Notes: a model not told the origin generated them from the sequence alone. 64,000 nucleotides of DNA from Ciona savignyi (GCA_000149265.1 CH002901.1:23491-87490); one strand, 5' to 3'. Positions 25,041 through 37,746 are shown, counted from the stretch's first letter. Numbers and translations are program-made.

Positions 25041-25725
25041 TTAACTACAGAGTTTCAACCGCGTGTTTAACCACCACAATTTGTAAAACGCATTTTGTAT
25101 GCTATATGTTCATGCGAGCACGGTCCCTAACCATAATTTGTATTTTATACACCTAGTACTGTATGTAGTTTGTTTCTGCAAACAAAAAAGTATGGGTCCA
25201 TGAGCTAACAATCCAATCTTGTTATCGATGTCATTACACCATATGTGTTATTGTCAGATATGTAGGCCTATACACGTCAGGTCCATGTTATCCAACATTC
25301 CAGAAACTTTTAACTGGACTGCCATATTTTTTTCCATATGTACTTAAAAAATTATCGTGTTAGATTCACGAAAATTTTTTTATGGCTTCGTGGAATTCCC
25401 CTGGGATTAGTACATAAATTTCTGCTTTTACATATCTTGGTAATGTTATCTAACAATTCATTCAGTTTTAATCCAATTTGACGACTCCGCTTGTTGGAGA
25501 TGTCGGGGCAATATGGCATGCCTCACATAATCATGATTTAGGAACATATCTTCGTTTATAAGGGAATAACCCTAAATAAAAAACGTTCCACAAAATAAAA
25601 TAAATTTATTGGGATTTCATCACTCCTTCTGGTAGATGTCGAGGCCATGCAATGCTTGTCAAAATCATGATTTGAGAAAACAAAATCTTATTTTTAGGGT
25701 ATTTTCCTATGTATTTTTTACTAGC
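25041..25725 (+). mobile_element. Mosaic satellite-carrying element, 3'-truncated
   Basis: Begins CTACAGAGTTTCAACCGCG, the family 5' end, continues through the head (TTGTATTTTATACACC) and about two tandem units, and stops at 25725 after TATTTTCCTATGTA without the A/G tract or hairpin. It lies just upstream of BHMT exon 1. Confidence 0.75.
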
Positions 25726-25898
25726 TTGTGACCAGTTGCAGCCGACTAGCTTGTGACCAGTTGCAAATCCGCAACCCTTTGGCTGAAAGGCGATAAACTA
25801 AAACAGTAGACTAATCCTTCGAACACTAAATATCTTAAAAATAGAAATTAAGCAACCATTCACCTTACTCTCCTTAGATTTACCTGTATCGGTTGATA

Positions 25899-26195
25899 GG
25901 ATAGGATAGGATAGGATATTCATGTTTATCCCCGTGAATGGGAAAACCAAGGGGGTTAACACACGGGCAATCGTCAGATCACCTCGCGCCCATCGTCGGG
26001 GTACCGGAGCTATTGCAGTGTGTTGTATATGATAGACACGTTCCTTAAATTTGGTAGAACCCATTAATCCGCTGGGTTCAGGCAATGTCCGTAAAGTGCC
26101 TTGCCCAAGGACACAACGGACAAGCTAGCGACCAGTTTCGCACCTGCAACCTTTCGATTGAAAGGCGACGTACTTAACCGTTAGACCAACGGGCC
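25899..26195 (-). mobile_element. TATCC-tailed SINE, complete
   Basis: The best-preserved copy. On the minus strand it runs from a tRNA-like head (GGTCTAACGGTTAAGTACG) through a body of about 200 bp to a tail of TATCC repeats, seen here as GGATAGGATAGGATAGGATA. GGTTGATA flanks both sides (25891-25898 and 26196-26203), consistent with a target-site duplication. Confidence 0.85.
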
Positions 26196-26544
26196 GGTTG
26201 ATAAGTGTGTATTTTTTGATTTAACAAAACTTGCATTTGCATTGGTATAATATTAATTAGATGTTTACTTAGAATAAAAAAACATTTTTGAAGTTTTATC
26301 ATTTTGCATAACTACTTTAATAGATTAACAAAGTCGAATTTTAAGATAAACATTATTAATTAATAACCATTCAAAATAGACCGTCTATTCAGGAAGCTAT
26401 AATATAACGTAAATAAACCGAACTTCCGGTTTAAATAATAGTCGTATATAATATTAGTCATTATGTTGCTACCGTAAGTTTGTCAACAGTTTGCAAAGTT
26501 TTTTGTTAACAAAGTACCAAGTTGGTAGATATCATTGTTGTTAG

Positions 26545-27358
26545 ATGAGGCAATATCTCCGAAGCATGTTCTATCTTATTGTCTTCGTTATTTTGTCGTC
26601 AATGTCACCTTGTTACTCTACAATCTCCCACGGAATTGGTGAGGAATCGCAACGGGAAAAACGATCAATGGTGTCCACACGGATAGTCATACCGTCACCC
26701 CCAGAACAGCAGGAAATATTAAACCTGACAAACACAGCAAAATCAAGACTTGGAGCAAGCAACGCGCATAGACTGTACAGGGGATGAAAATCTGGTACCA
26801 TTGGCTGTGGCGTTCATTCGTCAATGTAATTTGTCTTTGGCTGCAAGCCAGTTTTCTGAAAGACTGGTGGACACCCGTCGGTTAGCGCGAAAAGGCCCAA
26901 GTAGAGAAACTTGGCGAAATTCCATTAGCCGGACTCTTGGAAGTGGAAAAAATTATGACTACGCAAGCAACCGTTGCGGATCCAGCAGTTGCTTTAATTA
27001 CAGATATCTTATTAACGCACTTTCTACAAGGATTGCGTGCGCAGGGATTCAAAACTGTCACAACGGTAAGACACACATAAACCTATGCCTGTTAAGCACA
27101 AAAAGAATGGATGTAGGCAGGTCTTACATAAGAGGCGTTCCTTGTTCCAACTGCACCAGCGATTACATCTGCGAGAACAAACTCTGCGTGTTTTCGAATG
27201 ACACCACCATGCCCCAATCATCAACCAGTAGATCAATATCCTTCTATTCAAATGGAACCACAACGCCTAACCCACCGATCTGTGGTTCAAAAGCCATTGT
27301 TCCTTCTCTTCCAAGTTTATGTTTCGTTCTAACGATTATTCTTTTATTCCTGTTATAA
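26545..27358 (+). pseudogene. Divergent CAP/SCP-domain protein with frameshift
   Basis: An N-terminal signal peptide (MFYLIVFVILSSMSPCYS region) and propeptide-like KR, then EILNLTNTAKSRLGA, which matches the start of a CAP domain. That frame stops at 26785-26787, but the CAP domain continues in another frame from about 26760: NLVPLAVAFIRQCN, NYDYASNRCGSSSCFNY, TRIACAGIQNC, then the cysteine-rich hinge PCSNC-CENKLC. After several N-glycosylation sequons it ends in a hydrophobic tail (CFVLTIILLFLL) right before the stop, as in GPI-anchored proteins. The CAP signature His of HYTQ is replaced (NYRY). A one-base loss between about 26722 and 26780 explains the frame change; it may be a real lesion or a sequencing error. 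The poly(A) signal AATAAA is at 27433-27438. Confidence 0.7.
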
Positions 27359-27438
27359 ACAAGCGAACATCATGTAGCTGGTGGTGCTGGTTGAATGTAT
27401 TTTTACCGTATATTTAATGTATGTCAGAAAACAATAAA

Positions 27439-29902
27439 AATATAATTAATCATTGTATACAAAAGTTTATATCTTTTCGCTCTTGTTTTACTTGTATCTG
27501 TGTTCTGGGTGATGCTACCAAATAATCGTTTCAATACACCGATCCGAGTTTGATCGTGATACCTAAAAATTTATTCTTCGTCACTGGGACCATATCAAAA
27601 TTAATATACAGACTCCCTTTAATTTACTCTGACTGGGACACCGTTTGTCTTTTGTAACGTCAAAGAACAGGTAACAAAAACGGATGTGGCGATCAAAGTA
27701 AAACAATCTCATGTTTGTAGTAAAACAACTTTTATCCCCCAAATCCAAAAGACAGAACAGAAACGGGACAAGAAGGAAATTTTGTTTTTTCTATAGATTG
27801 ATCACCTAAAATTTTAATTTCTGCATTTCTTAATCATGTTGTCTAATAAATGACAAAGTTTCATTACAATGCCATTATTCCTACTGATAGATGTCGGGGC
27901 GACATGCTGTCAAGCGTTTGACAAAAAACGGATAAAAACAAAATGTGTCCCATTTTCCCAAATAGTACCCATAACTGGTCTTAGGCCTAAATTGGTTTCA
28001 CAAAAGATAACAGTTTACACAAACTGGTACTAAAAGCTTATCTCGCGTCCGACAAGAATTTATCTTGGCATTTTTAAAAGCAAAGCTTTGTCTATTGCGC
28101 CCTAATTTGGAGTCCTTTATAGCAGTGCCCAGCAAACTTTTTTCACTTGAGGCACTCTTAGTAACTTACTAAATTTGGCGGCACACGTAGTTTTAATGAA
28201 CGCAATCGCTGAATGTTCATATTAATGTTTAAAAGGACAACTCTAAGTTATTTCAGGTATGACAAAAACTTCCAAATATTATGTAACAAAAATATCAACC
28301 ATTATCAAATGTATACCTAGTATCGTCTTGTTGTTGCAGAGCACTGTTTTATGGAACGATAACACTGGATATAAACTTCGTTGTTACGCAATAATAATAC
28401 CAAGCTAATTTTCTAAAAAAATAAAACATAAATAACCTGTAATATCTAGTTACTTTCTTTAGCACGGTAATCTGAGAATTACTATGCCAACCAAAAAAAA
28501 AATTCTTTTATGTCTTTAAATAAGTAGTAACGATTAATTTAACTTCTTAAGTATTGAACTTGCAAATAAATGCGCTAAACTTGTAACCTATGTCAGCATG
28601 TTAATTATTCCGTAGGCCTATCTGGAAGGCTGCGGTAATGTAAACGCTCCGAAACGACTGAGTTTTGACGAATGGGGTATTTATTTTGTGCTACATCGTA
28701 AAAAGAATATTATTCGAACCTTCGAAGCACTATTATCGTAGGTCGATATCATATAATTACTAATTAATTAGTACATGCGATGCCTTTATTCTATTTAGGA
28801 TGTAGATGTACTTTGAAATAAATGAGTGCCGATAGCCCGATATGTACATGATTATGGATGCTTTTACGTTGCCGGCATTTAAGCTTCGGTAGCTCGTTGA
28901 ATTACGGTTTTTCTTAATATTTTTGTGCAAGCTTGACCCATAATTTCAAAATTTGCACTGACAAATCTACTAAAAATGTCAAATTATCAAAATCCTCCTA
29001 AATTGGTAATATAAAACTCCTGCAAACTAATCACGTGATTAGTATCTGTATTATGTAGTGGTAGTAGCTCTAATGAGAAGAACTATTTATTCATGGTGAA
29101 ATGTTCATTATAAAATACTTTATCACATTTAATGCATTTCAAACAACGTAGGCGAATTTTCCTTATTTATATTGTAAAATTTTCTTCTGTAAATTAGGCT
29201 TCGGCCTCAGTGATAACCTTAACACTTTTTCTGTGTCTTGTGTTTTTCGTTTCATATATAAATTGAATTGATTGAGAGTAGATAGCCTACACCTTATACC
29301 AGTATATTAAATGTCTGATAATATTTGAATTTTGTAGTTTTAACTTTAGTTTTCAGAAACTCCATATTGTGCATATATTTCCCTGTACTTTATTTTCCCC
29401 ACAATTACACTCTGCCGTATCACTTGGATAAAATAGTTGAATCTATATCCCCAGTTTTAAGAAACTGCAGGGTGTCGCATAACAAGGTCAACATTGTTAA
29501 CCACTGGTTACCGAACTATTGCAGTCTTCTGTATTTGATGGACCTAAAGTATTTGTTTAGCCAATTAAAACAATGTTTTTCAGAAAACATTTTTTGCTCT
29601 GGAGTGCACTGGTTGGGGACACAGCCAATAAACAATTAGCTAGTTGTGATCCTACCATATTTTGACTGAAAACCTGAAGCTTATATACAAGTTATACCAG
29701 CCACAGCCAGAGTTACATTACATCGATATAGACATAAGAGATATATACACATACGAATTAACAGTTTTTTTAAATTCGCAGACGTATCTTGATGTTGAAT
29801 TTTGTCATTCTGATGTAAGAAATATGTTTAAAATATAAGCCTAGCTCTATATTTCATCAACGTGGCTGCTTTATTATTTAAATATTAAAGTTTACCATTA
29901 AA
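27439..29902. other. Intergenic between the CAP gene and VPS26
   Basis: AT-rich. It holds a 3' fragment of the mosaic element (27795-27973) and, at 28123-28200, a stretch resembling one hAT terminus (CAGTGCCCAGCAAAC, then GGCGGCACACG) for which I find no matching other end. I see no exon with support. Confidence 0.5.
27795..27973 (+). mobile_element. Mosaic element, 3' end fragment
   Basis: Carries the last part of a tandem unit (ATAGATGTCGGGGCGACATG), CAAGCGTTTGAC, then directly AAAAAACGGATAAAAACAA and the terminal hairpin TCCCATTTTCCCAAATAGTA followed by CCCATAA. The long A/G tract of other copies is reduced, so the tract length varies. Confidence 0.75.
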
Positions 29903-32900
29903 ATGAACTTCTTTGGTTTTGGATCAGGTGCAGAAATTGAAATTCTGCTTGATGGTGCAGATAAGAGGTAGGTTTTATTACAACCAGACCCTAACTTTAT
30001 TTTGTATAGCTTAGCTGGTACTGGTATTTATAGCACCCCATTGATCTAAAACTAATCAATAATCATCTTTATAAAATATGCTTTTCTTGTATTTTTTGCG
30101 CAAAACTGGAAGTTACCACTTAAAATTTGTTTTGTGTTGTCTAATTATCTTGTGGTGGTAAGGTTTATATTAACACCATTTTACCAGTTGCATTCGGTCC
30201 CTTTATTTTGTACAGGTCCGCTAGGTCCACTAGGTCCAGCGCTAGGTCTGCTAGAGTTAGTTTTAAACATGGGGTTGGAGTTAGGGTTAGTTCTGGGGTT
30301 TAAATTAGTGTTTGGGGCAGGGTTTAAATTAGTATTTAGGGCAGGGCATTGGACCTAGCGCAGGACCTAGCGGACTTAGCGCAGGACCTAGCGAACCAAG
30401 CGGACCTAGAGGACCTGTACAAAATAAAGGGACCCGTTGCAATGGAATGTTATTTATGGCCATGCTACCAGTATAACTATAAACAAAGTTTTTACCAGTA
30501 TTTATTTTTTGCAGAAAAAAGGTGGAGCATAAAACTTCTGAGAGCAAAACAGAAGAACTTAGTGTCTATTACGATGGTGAAACTGTATCTGGTGCCGTAA
30601 GCATTTCATTAAAACCTGGTGGTAAATTGGAGCATAAAGGAATAAAAATTGAACTCATTGGTCAAATAGGTTTGTTTAAGCTATAATATTTTAATTTGAT
30701 AAACTGTTAATATATATATATATATTAACCTAAAATAGGAATACTGCAACCTAAATTGTGTTTTTATTAATATAGGTGACGTTAAGAATATATTACATAC
30801 TAGGCTACAGACAGTTCACATCAAAATGTTTGTAATTTTAAATATATTTTTTTGGTCACGACACGACTGTCAGTTTTGTATTCAGTAAATGTGTACAGCG
30901 TTCTGCTTTATCAACTTTGGCAAGTAAAGCAGGTCTAAAAAGTTCGATAAAATAAACAACAATAAAATTTTTATTCTAGAGATTCTATACGACCGAGCAA
31001 ATCAACATGATTTTGCAACACTCACCAAACAACTTGCCAGTACTGGTATCCTGAATCAAAGTAAAGTTTATGCATTTGAATTTCCCCATGTGGAAAAACC
31101 TTATGAATCATACTTTGGAAGTAATGTTAGATTAAGGTGATTTTTTGCAAATATTTTGTAGAAGACTGAAATTTTTATGAATATTAATTTAGGAAAATAA
31201 CAATGACAATAGATATATACAAATAATTACCATAACTCGACTAACTGCAAGGGTGTATAAGCAGTATGTCAATTGTCAATGCTATAATGCCTATAAAGTT
31301 TTGTTTTTATCAAGTTATGTTACGACAGCCAAGAGGTTGTGTCCTTCGCCTAAACAGTAGATTAATTGGTTGATCTAAAACAATATAAATGTCTCAATCA
31401 TTTGAAACACACTACAAAGACCTGGTAACCCAGTCTGCTTGAAAATTAAAATAAGACATTGGTTGTTCTTATCTATGGGATAATGCATAATCTCTTATTC
31501 TCTCCTATTAAATAACATTAAACTTCTATCATTTAATCAAATGTCACTAACAATGACATAACACACACAACATTCATTTTCTTGTTTTTCTTTACCCAGG
31601 TATTCGCTTCGAGTTACAGTGGGAAGGAGATTAACCGACCTCACAAAAGAACTTGAATTTGTTGTTCATACACTCAGTACTTACCCTGATACGTCCTCCA
31701 GCATTAAGATGGAGGTTGGAATTGAAGATTGTCTTCATATCGAATTTGAATACAACAAACAAAAGTATGTATTTTTGGAGCCAATGGATAGGATAGGATA
31801 TTCATGTTTATTCTTGTGAAAGGGAAAACCAAGCGGGTTAACACACAGGCAATTGTCAAATTACCTTGAGCCCACTGTCGAGTTACCGGAGCTTTTGCAG
31901 TATGTTGTGTATAATTCACACATTCCTTTAATTTAGTAGAACCTATTAATCTGCTGGGTTCAGACAATGTCCATTGAGTGCCTTGCCCAAGGACACAACC
32001 GACTAGCTAGCGACTAGTTTCGAACCTGCAATATTTCGGTTGAAAGGCGTTGCAATAAACCACCAGACAAACTTTCGGACTAAAATAAAGTGGAAATTAA
32101 AAAAAAAATTATATTGGTTCTTCACCCTAGGCTAGAATATTCAAATTTCCGATTACACCTGCAATGTCTGATCAAGAGTTTTCCACTTGTCCTTTTTTGC
32201 CCTATAATAATGCTATAGTAATCCCAGTATGAGAATCACTACATCATCTTTATTCTAAAAGGCTGCATTCACAAGTTCTCCTTTTTTTTATTTTCCAGTC
32301 AAATTCAGTGACTATCTAGTTATCTGATACCATTATTATGGTTGATTCTCTTGTTCAAATAAAATACACAGTTTGATTAAAACAATTATATTTATGTTAG
32401 ATGAGCTAAAATAGTGTACACCGTAGATGTGTGGTATTTAAATACACAATACCCACATAGTTACTTAGTCATCGGGCTGTGGTTCCTAAATGAAATGAAA
32501 TATTACAACCTTAAAAACAAAAAGTAATTATCTTTTGTCAAAAGGGTGCAAATGTACAATAACAGTTGCATGCTGTTTAAAGTCATACAAAATGCTAATA
32601 TTATGTTAGAAGTATGAATACAAATAAAACAAGGTTTGCGTCACATAATCACGCTCCCAACTTTGATCAATCTATCTGTCTCCACCAGGTACCACTTGAA
32701 GGATGCAATTATAGGCAAGATATATTTCCTTCTTGTTCGAGTGAAGATAAGACACATGGAGATGCACGTAATTAAGCGAGAAACTACTGGGACAGGACCA
32801 AACGTCTACCATGATGATGATACAGTTGCGAAGTTTGAAATCATGGATGGTGCTCCTGTTAAAGGTTTGAGCGTTGCATTGTTTTTAATGGTATACAACA

Positions 32901-35052
32901 AAATAACTTTCCTTTAGCATAGAATGCTAGAAGAAGTTAGTTACTGTTGTCTGTATATATATTCATGTTGCATTGTTTTTAATGGTATACAATGTCTTCT
33001 CATAAGTAATATTATGAAAATGATCAAACAAAATACCTTTTCTTTATCATGGAATACCAGAAAAAAAGTTAGTTACTGTTGTGTGTATATTCATGTTGCA
33101 TTGTTTTTAATGGTATACATTATCCTCTCATATGTAACATTATAAAAATGACCCAACAAAATAACTTCCCTTTGCCATGGAATACCAGAAGAAGTTAGTT
33201 ACTTTTGTGTGTATATACAGCAACCACCATTTTGCACTCTCATAATAGCTACAGGACGATGGAATAATGCACCATTTAGGGTACCTACATTTCTGTTCCC
33301 AATACTACAAAGAATCCCCCGATTCTAATGTAGTGTATGTGTATTTACTACAGTAACAAATATAAAATGTGCTACAGATATAAAAATTATATACAATTGC
33401 TTAGCTGTTAGCCTCTGCACTAGGTTGTTTCACTTTTCACGTGGTAGTAAATCATTTGTAGGAATTTCCTGCACTCAGTCTGCATTACTGAGTGATAACT
33501 TCCTATTGTGAACTTTAGTGATAGAATAAACCAAAATTAGCATTCTTGGTAGTCGAAGACAATGTGTTAAAGAGAGTTGTATAATTAATTGAGTTGACAT
33601 GTTTAATATTACACTGAAATAAAAATAACACACATTGGCTATAACATTAAGTACCGGTATATAGTATATTTGATACTTTATAAGCTAGATTGAAACCAGA
33701 CTTATATTCACCACTCATAAAATAAGTCAATCAAGAAATACATGCCACACCCCAGTTACTCATAATGAAAATTTCTGCTGAATAATGCAATAACTTAAAA
33801 AACAAATATATCAACATGCATATTTCTAAATGCTAACCCTTTTCCTCCCCTGACGAAGCAATGAGATTATGTCAGTGCCACCAGCAGCTGTAGTTAGGGA
33901 TATCCATTGCAGTATCAAGATTTTGTTTTAATTCTTCTTAAACAGGATTCAGGATTTTTTTTGTTATTCAAAAAATTAAGTGCTCATGTCAGAACAAAAT
34001 AAGATTCGTTCATACAATTTTTATTCAATTGCCGAAAAGCGGTTAATTTTCTTTGATATAACAGTGACTTTGATTTTATCTAAAAAATTACAATTAATTT
34101 ATCAAACATATATGCAGTATAACTTTTCTTGATCAAATTATTATTATTTTTTGAATTTCAGAGCGATTCAAAATTGTTGAATTTTAGAATAATTCTAAAA
34201 AAACTTTTTCAAATAAACTCATCACTATAGTGTATTTTAATACAAGTGTTTTTCTTTTGTATGTGGAACACTGGTCGTGTTCATACCAATCTATTCATTG
34301 CAGGAGAATCGATTCCAATCCGTCTATTCCTGGCGGGCTACAATCTCACCCCCTCTATGCGTGAGATCAACCGGAAGTTCTCAGTCCGATATTTTCTAAA
34401 CCTCGTTTTGATTGATGAGGAAGACAGAAGATACTTCAAGCAACAGGTTTACGGCCACCTTTTCCTTATAATAGGATGGGATATTTATGTTTATCTCCGT
34501 GAATGAAAAAAAACAGGGGGGTTAACACACAGGCAATCGTCAGATAACATCACGCCCACCATCGAGTTGCCATAGCTATTGCAGTATGTTATATATGGAA
34601 CACACGTTCCTTCAATTTAGTAGAACCCATTATTCCTGGGTAATAATCTTATGAAGCGCTCGGTACAGTAGTAATAGTAAAAATGAGCCGTATTAGAAGA
34701 TAGAAGGATGGTGGTCGACACCTGCTTTAGACATTCTTCTATTTGGTATAACCCATTACTCCTTTGGGTAATGTCTGTTAAGTTCCTTGCCAAAGGACAC
34801 AACTGACTACCTAAAGACCAGTTTCAAACCTACAACCTTTGGGCTAAAAGACGTCGCACTAACCCTCCAGGCTATTTGGTCAGACATAATTCTGCAAGGT
34901 TTTTAGTAAAATCAATAATCAACTATAATTAAATCCAATCCAATTTCACAATCTTTATCATACAGGAAATAATCTTATGGCGGAAAGGTGATATTCCCTC
35001 TCGTCAAATCAACACAAACATCGCCGAATCTACCAAAAGATTTGGAGCATAA
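29903..35052 (+). CDS. vps26: VPS26 retromer subunit
   Basis: Arrestin-fold subunit of the retromer complex (with VPS35 and VPS29), which recycles cargo from endosomes. Seven exons give 315 aa: 29903-29967, 30515-30669, 30980-31136, 31600-31764, 32689-32864, 34304-34446 and 34966-35052; every junction phase agrees. Nearly family-identical stretches include VHTLSTYP, SIKMEVGIEDCLHIEFEYN, GKIYFLLVR, KRETTGTGPNVYH, EIMDGAP and SVRYFLNLVLIDEE. The C-terminal tail after LWRKGD is short compared with vertebrate VPS26A/B (about 327-336 aa). Start chosen as MNFFGFG, the usual family start. Introns hold a foldback MITE (intron 1) and SINEs (introns 4 and 6). The gene looks intact. Confidence 0.97.
30196..30435. 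mobile_element. Foldback MITE (GGTCCC family)
   Basis: Inverted ends GGTCCCTTTATTTTGTACAG and complement enclose CCGCTAGGT-type short repeats on both arms and a G/T-rich core (GGAGTTAGGGTTAGTTCTGG). Flanks GTTGCATTC (30187-30195) and GTTGCAATG (30436-30444) agree at 7 of 9 positions. The core matches that of the GGTACC family, so these are diverged subfamilies. Inside VPS26 intron 1. Confidence 0.8.
31787..32075 (-). mobile_element. TATCC-tailed SINE in VPS26 intron 4
   Basis: Near-complete minus-orientation copy: tail GGATAGGATAGGATATTC at the left starting 22 bp after the exon, body, then head-side AAAGGCGTTGCAATAAACC. Confidence 0.8.
34470..34885 (-). mobile_element. TATCC-tailed SINE in VPS26 intron 6, rearranged
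   Basis: Tail-side piece (ATAGGATGGGATATTTATG) and body at the left, about 100 bp of unrelated sequence, then a second body and head (AGACGTCGCACTAACCC) that repeats the AGAACCCATTA segment. It is either one SINE with an insertion or two overlapping copies. Confidence 0.65.
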
Positions 35053-36810
35053 TCCCCGAATTTTTGTGAAAGCTCGACCATTACCCAGATAACCTCCTTG
35101 ATTGAGAATCACCTATATCGCTTCATCTTTCATATAAAGCTATATATTAGGCCGTAGAATGCCAGGACCCAACCAAACCCGAATCGATCTGAGGCATCAT
35201 AAATACGTTGAAGATTAGGCAAACCTGCCTTATTCTAATTCACTTGATCCTTTATATTTATTCTAAATGATTAAATCACCACTACATTGCGCCGGGCAGA
35301 CGGAAACAATAAGCACTACAGTTGTTCAAATAGTCTGCTAAATTGCCACTATTTTAAAACCTTACATGATGAGTTTCACGCAAATCAGTGGATCGGTATC
35401 CACTTAGCCTGTGAACAAGCAATTATTGATACATAGCAATGCAGGTTTATAATTTACGTGCTCATTTACCTAACTTTATTCAGTTGACCTGGATAAAAGG
35501 GAAAACCGTAGATTTTACATTCGATTCGAAGAAGTCTGATTCTGAAGTAGTGCAACTATCCTGAAAACCGATTAGTACATGCATATAAATTGACGTTTGC
35601 GAATCAATTTAATTTTCGGACGCTTACTTTCATGACACCAAAGGACTGCCAATTTCAACCTTTACCAGCACCATTGAACATGGTAGTCGGTGCGCTGAAA
35701 CATCAACTCTATTTTGCGGTGTGCAATTTGATTATGTTGTGTACATGTGTGTGTTATACCATGCATTTATTGAATCGGACTCGTGTGCCTGTTCGAACAA
35801 CAAATAAACGATTGTTAAAAGAATAGAAAAGCTGGTTAAAATATTTTGTCAGTCTTGCGAATGGTGAAACCAAATGGATTTTGTTTAGAATTTATACACG
35901 GTTTTCGTTTTGAGTACCACGTATATAAGGCCTCTAAGCTATTGTAGTGCGCTATGTGTGATTGGGAAGTTTCTACTGTTGTAGTGGTCTGCATGATTAA
36001 CTTGGTGGATTATTGCGTCGACTTTCAGCCGAAAGGTTGCAGTTTGTAAACTAGTCGCTAGCTCGTCGGTTGTGTCCTTGGGTGAGGCACTTAACGAATA
36101 TTGCCTGAAACCAGCGCCTTTATGAATTCCTTCAAATTGAAGGAACGCGTGAATCCTACACAACGCACTACAGTAGCTCCGGTAACCCGACGGTGGGCGT
36201 GAGGTGATCTGACGATTGTCCGTGTGTTAACCCCCTTGGTTTTTCCAGTCACGAGAATAAACATTAAAATCATATCCAAGTAGTAACCGTTATAGCATCA
36301 AATTACCACAATCGGGTAACCGAATCTATTGCGAAGTGGTAAATTGTTTTAGCCCCTTTTTATTGATTTTGGACTTTATGGTTTAAATCTACAGGATTAA
36401 GGCAAGATTCTTTTGGGCACAGTGCGCAAACTGTATATGAATAAAGATCGATTCCTGCAATTTACCTCGTCAAAAGTTTAATCCCTCAACTACTTTATAC
36501 AATATAATAAGTTGTCAGCAATATTTTAAAATGCAATTTAAAACACCATTAAGCAGTTCTATAGCGTTCTTTGAATAGTATGTTTACATTATTATCGTAA
36601 ATAGTACGTAAATATATAGGCTACATTATAAACAATTTAAATGACTTTACTTGAACCCGCATCACTTAGAATGTTAATTTAAACTATTTAATTGCTAAAC
36701 CATTATGTCTTGCATCGGTTTGATCACATATTGAATTAGCGAACCATTTATGTAGCCATTGTGCATATGGGTTCTTGTCTGACTTGCATTGGTTATCAAA
36801 GAGTTGAATC
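35053..36810. other. Intergenic between VPS26 and the first 7TM gene
   Basis: VPS26 3' flank, a plus-orientation SINE at about 35990-36280, and AT-rich sequence leading to the 7TM gene. An open stretch of 78 codons at 35590-35826 has no family features and is probably chance. Confidence 0.5.
35990..36280 (+). mobile_element. TATCC-tailed SINE
   Basis: Plus-orientation copy: CGAAAGGTTGCAGTTTG, TTGTGTCCTTGGGTGAGGC, GGTAACCCGACGGTGGGCG, GTTAACCCCCTTGG, ending CATATCC. The head is degraded. Confidence 0.75.
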
Positions 36811-37746
36811 ATGGAGTTTGGAGACGGATTCACAGAAAATGCTACAATCTGGCAAGATGCTACGGAGGCTACAACTTCATTGCTCAGCATAAATAAATCG
36901 CTGCGAGCCGCCGAAGAAGTAATGGTCATTGTGCTTATTATTTTGAGTCTCTACCTATCTGGAGCGTGCTTTGCTTATCAATGGAAACAACCTGCGCTTA
37001 GTTCGCTGACGTGGACCAACAGATTGTGCAGTATATGCGCTTTTATGCTGCTCGTGGAATCTCTTTCGTTTGAGATCGAAATACACACCAAGCAACCGAA
37101 ATATTCGCTATGTTTTGCATATTTCACAATCATTATTATCCTTAGCACCGTGAACAAAGCACTCAGCTACGTTGTAATCTGGATCCGTCAAAGAAGCTTT
37201 TATAAAGGCTCAAAGAATCTTCTTATGTTAAGATTTGGGAATGCAACCTTGGTAGGAATTATCACCTTGCCAATCTTGCAGGTGGCGATTATGATGTTTA
37301 CTGAAGTAAAGGCAACTTCACTTGGCTGCCTTGGAAAAACTGTAGACCCCGTTATTAGAGCTTTAATACCTATCTCGTTTACGCTATTTGTTCTGGTACA
37401 ACTGGTCTTACTGGGATTGGTATTATTTCCAGTGGTTCGACATATTATCCGCAACAAAATCGGAAATGGTTCTGGTCTCACTGCAGTTGCAGTTCGTTTG
37501 AGTGTTTGTACTTCAGTGTGCTTTTTAACTGATCTTGCATTTCTGACCGTGGCGCTTAATCCACCCAAGAATGTGTCATTCAGCTTCATACCAGTAGTTT
37601 TTCACTTTAACGCCACGGTGAACGTGGTTGCCTTGATTTGCTCTTTTGGAGATTTCGCTCGTCGGTTTATGCCCTTCTTGCCGAATGAAAATGCAGAGAG
37701 CAAGGATAATAACCAGGAGCCACAGACGGAAAAATCGCGTGTATGA
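36811..37746 (+). CDS. Unclassified seven-transmembrane receptor, paralogue 1
   Basis: Single exon, 311 aa. A short N-terminus with an NAT sequon is followed by seven hydrophobic segments (about residues 36-57, 70-90, 99-123, 141-163, 186-210, 227-248 and 256-278) and a short basic, hydrophilic tail. Family marks shared with the two following genes: a W-x-R-Q-R motif at the end of TM3 (WIRQR), VRLSVCTSVCFLTDLAFL in TM6, and SFIPVVFHFN followed by SFGDFARRFMPF after TM7. Rhodopsin-type DRY and NPxxY are absent. Topology suggests a G-protein-coupled or chemosensory receptor, but I cannot assign it to a known class. The start Met precedes the sequon-bearing tail. No intron signal. Confidence 0.85.
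   Translation: MEFGDGFTENATIWQDATEATTSLLSINKSLRAAEEVMVIVLIILSLYLSGACFAYQWKQPALSSLTWTNRLCSICAFMLLVESLSFEIEIHTKQPKYSLCFAYFTIIIILSTVNKALSYVVIWIRQRSFYKGSKNLLMLRFGNATLVGIITLPILQVAIMMFTEVKATSLGCLGKTVDPVIRALIPISFTLFVLVQLVLLGLVLFPVVRHIIRNKIGNGSGLTAVAVRLSVCTSVCFLTDLAFLTVALNPPKNVSFSFIPVVFHFNATVNVVALICSFGDFARRFMPFLPNENAESKDNNQEPQTEKSRV

Noticed and set aside
35590..35826. 78-codon frame in the VPS26 3' flank
   Set aside because: No conserved motif, no splice partner, and it ends in AT-rich sequence.
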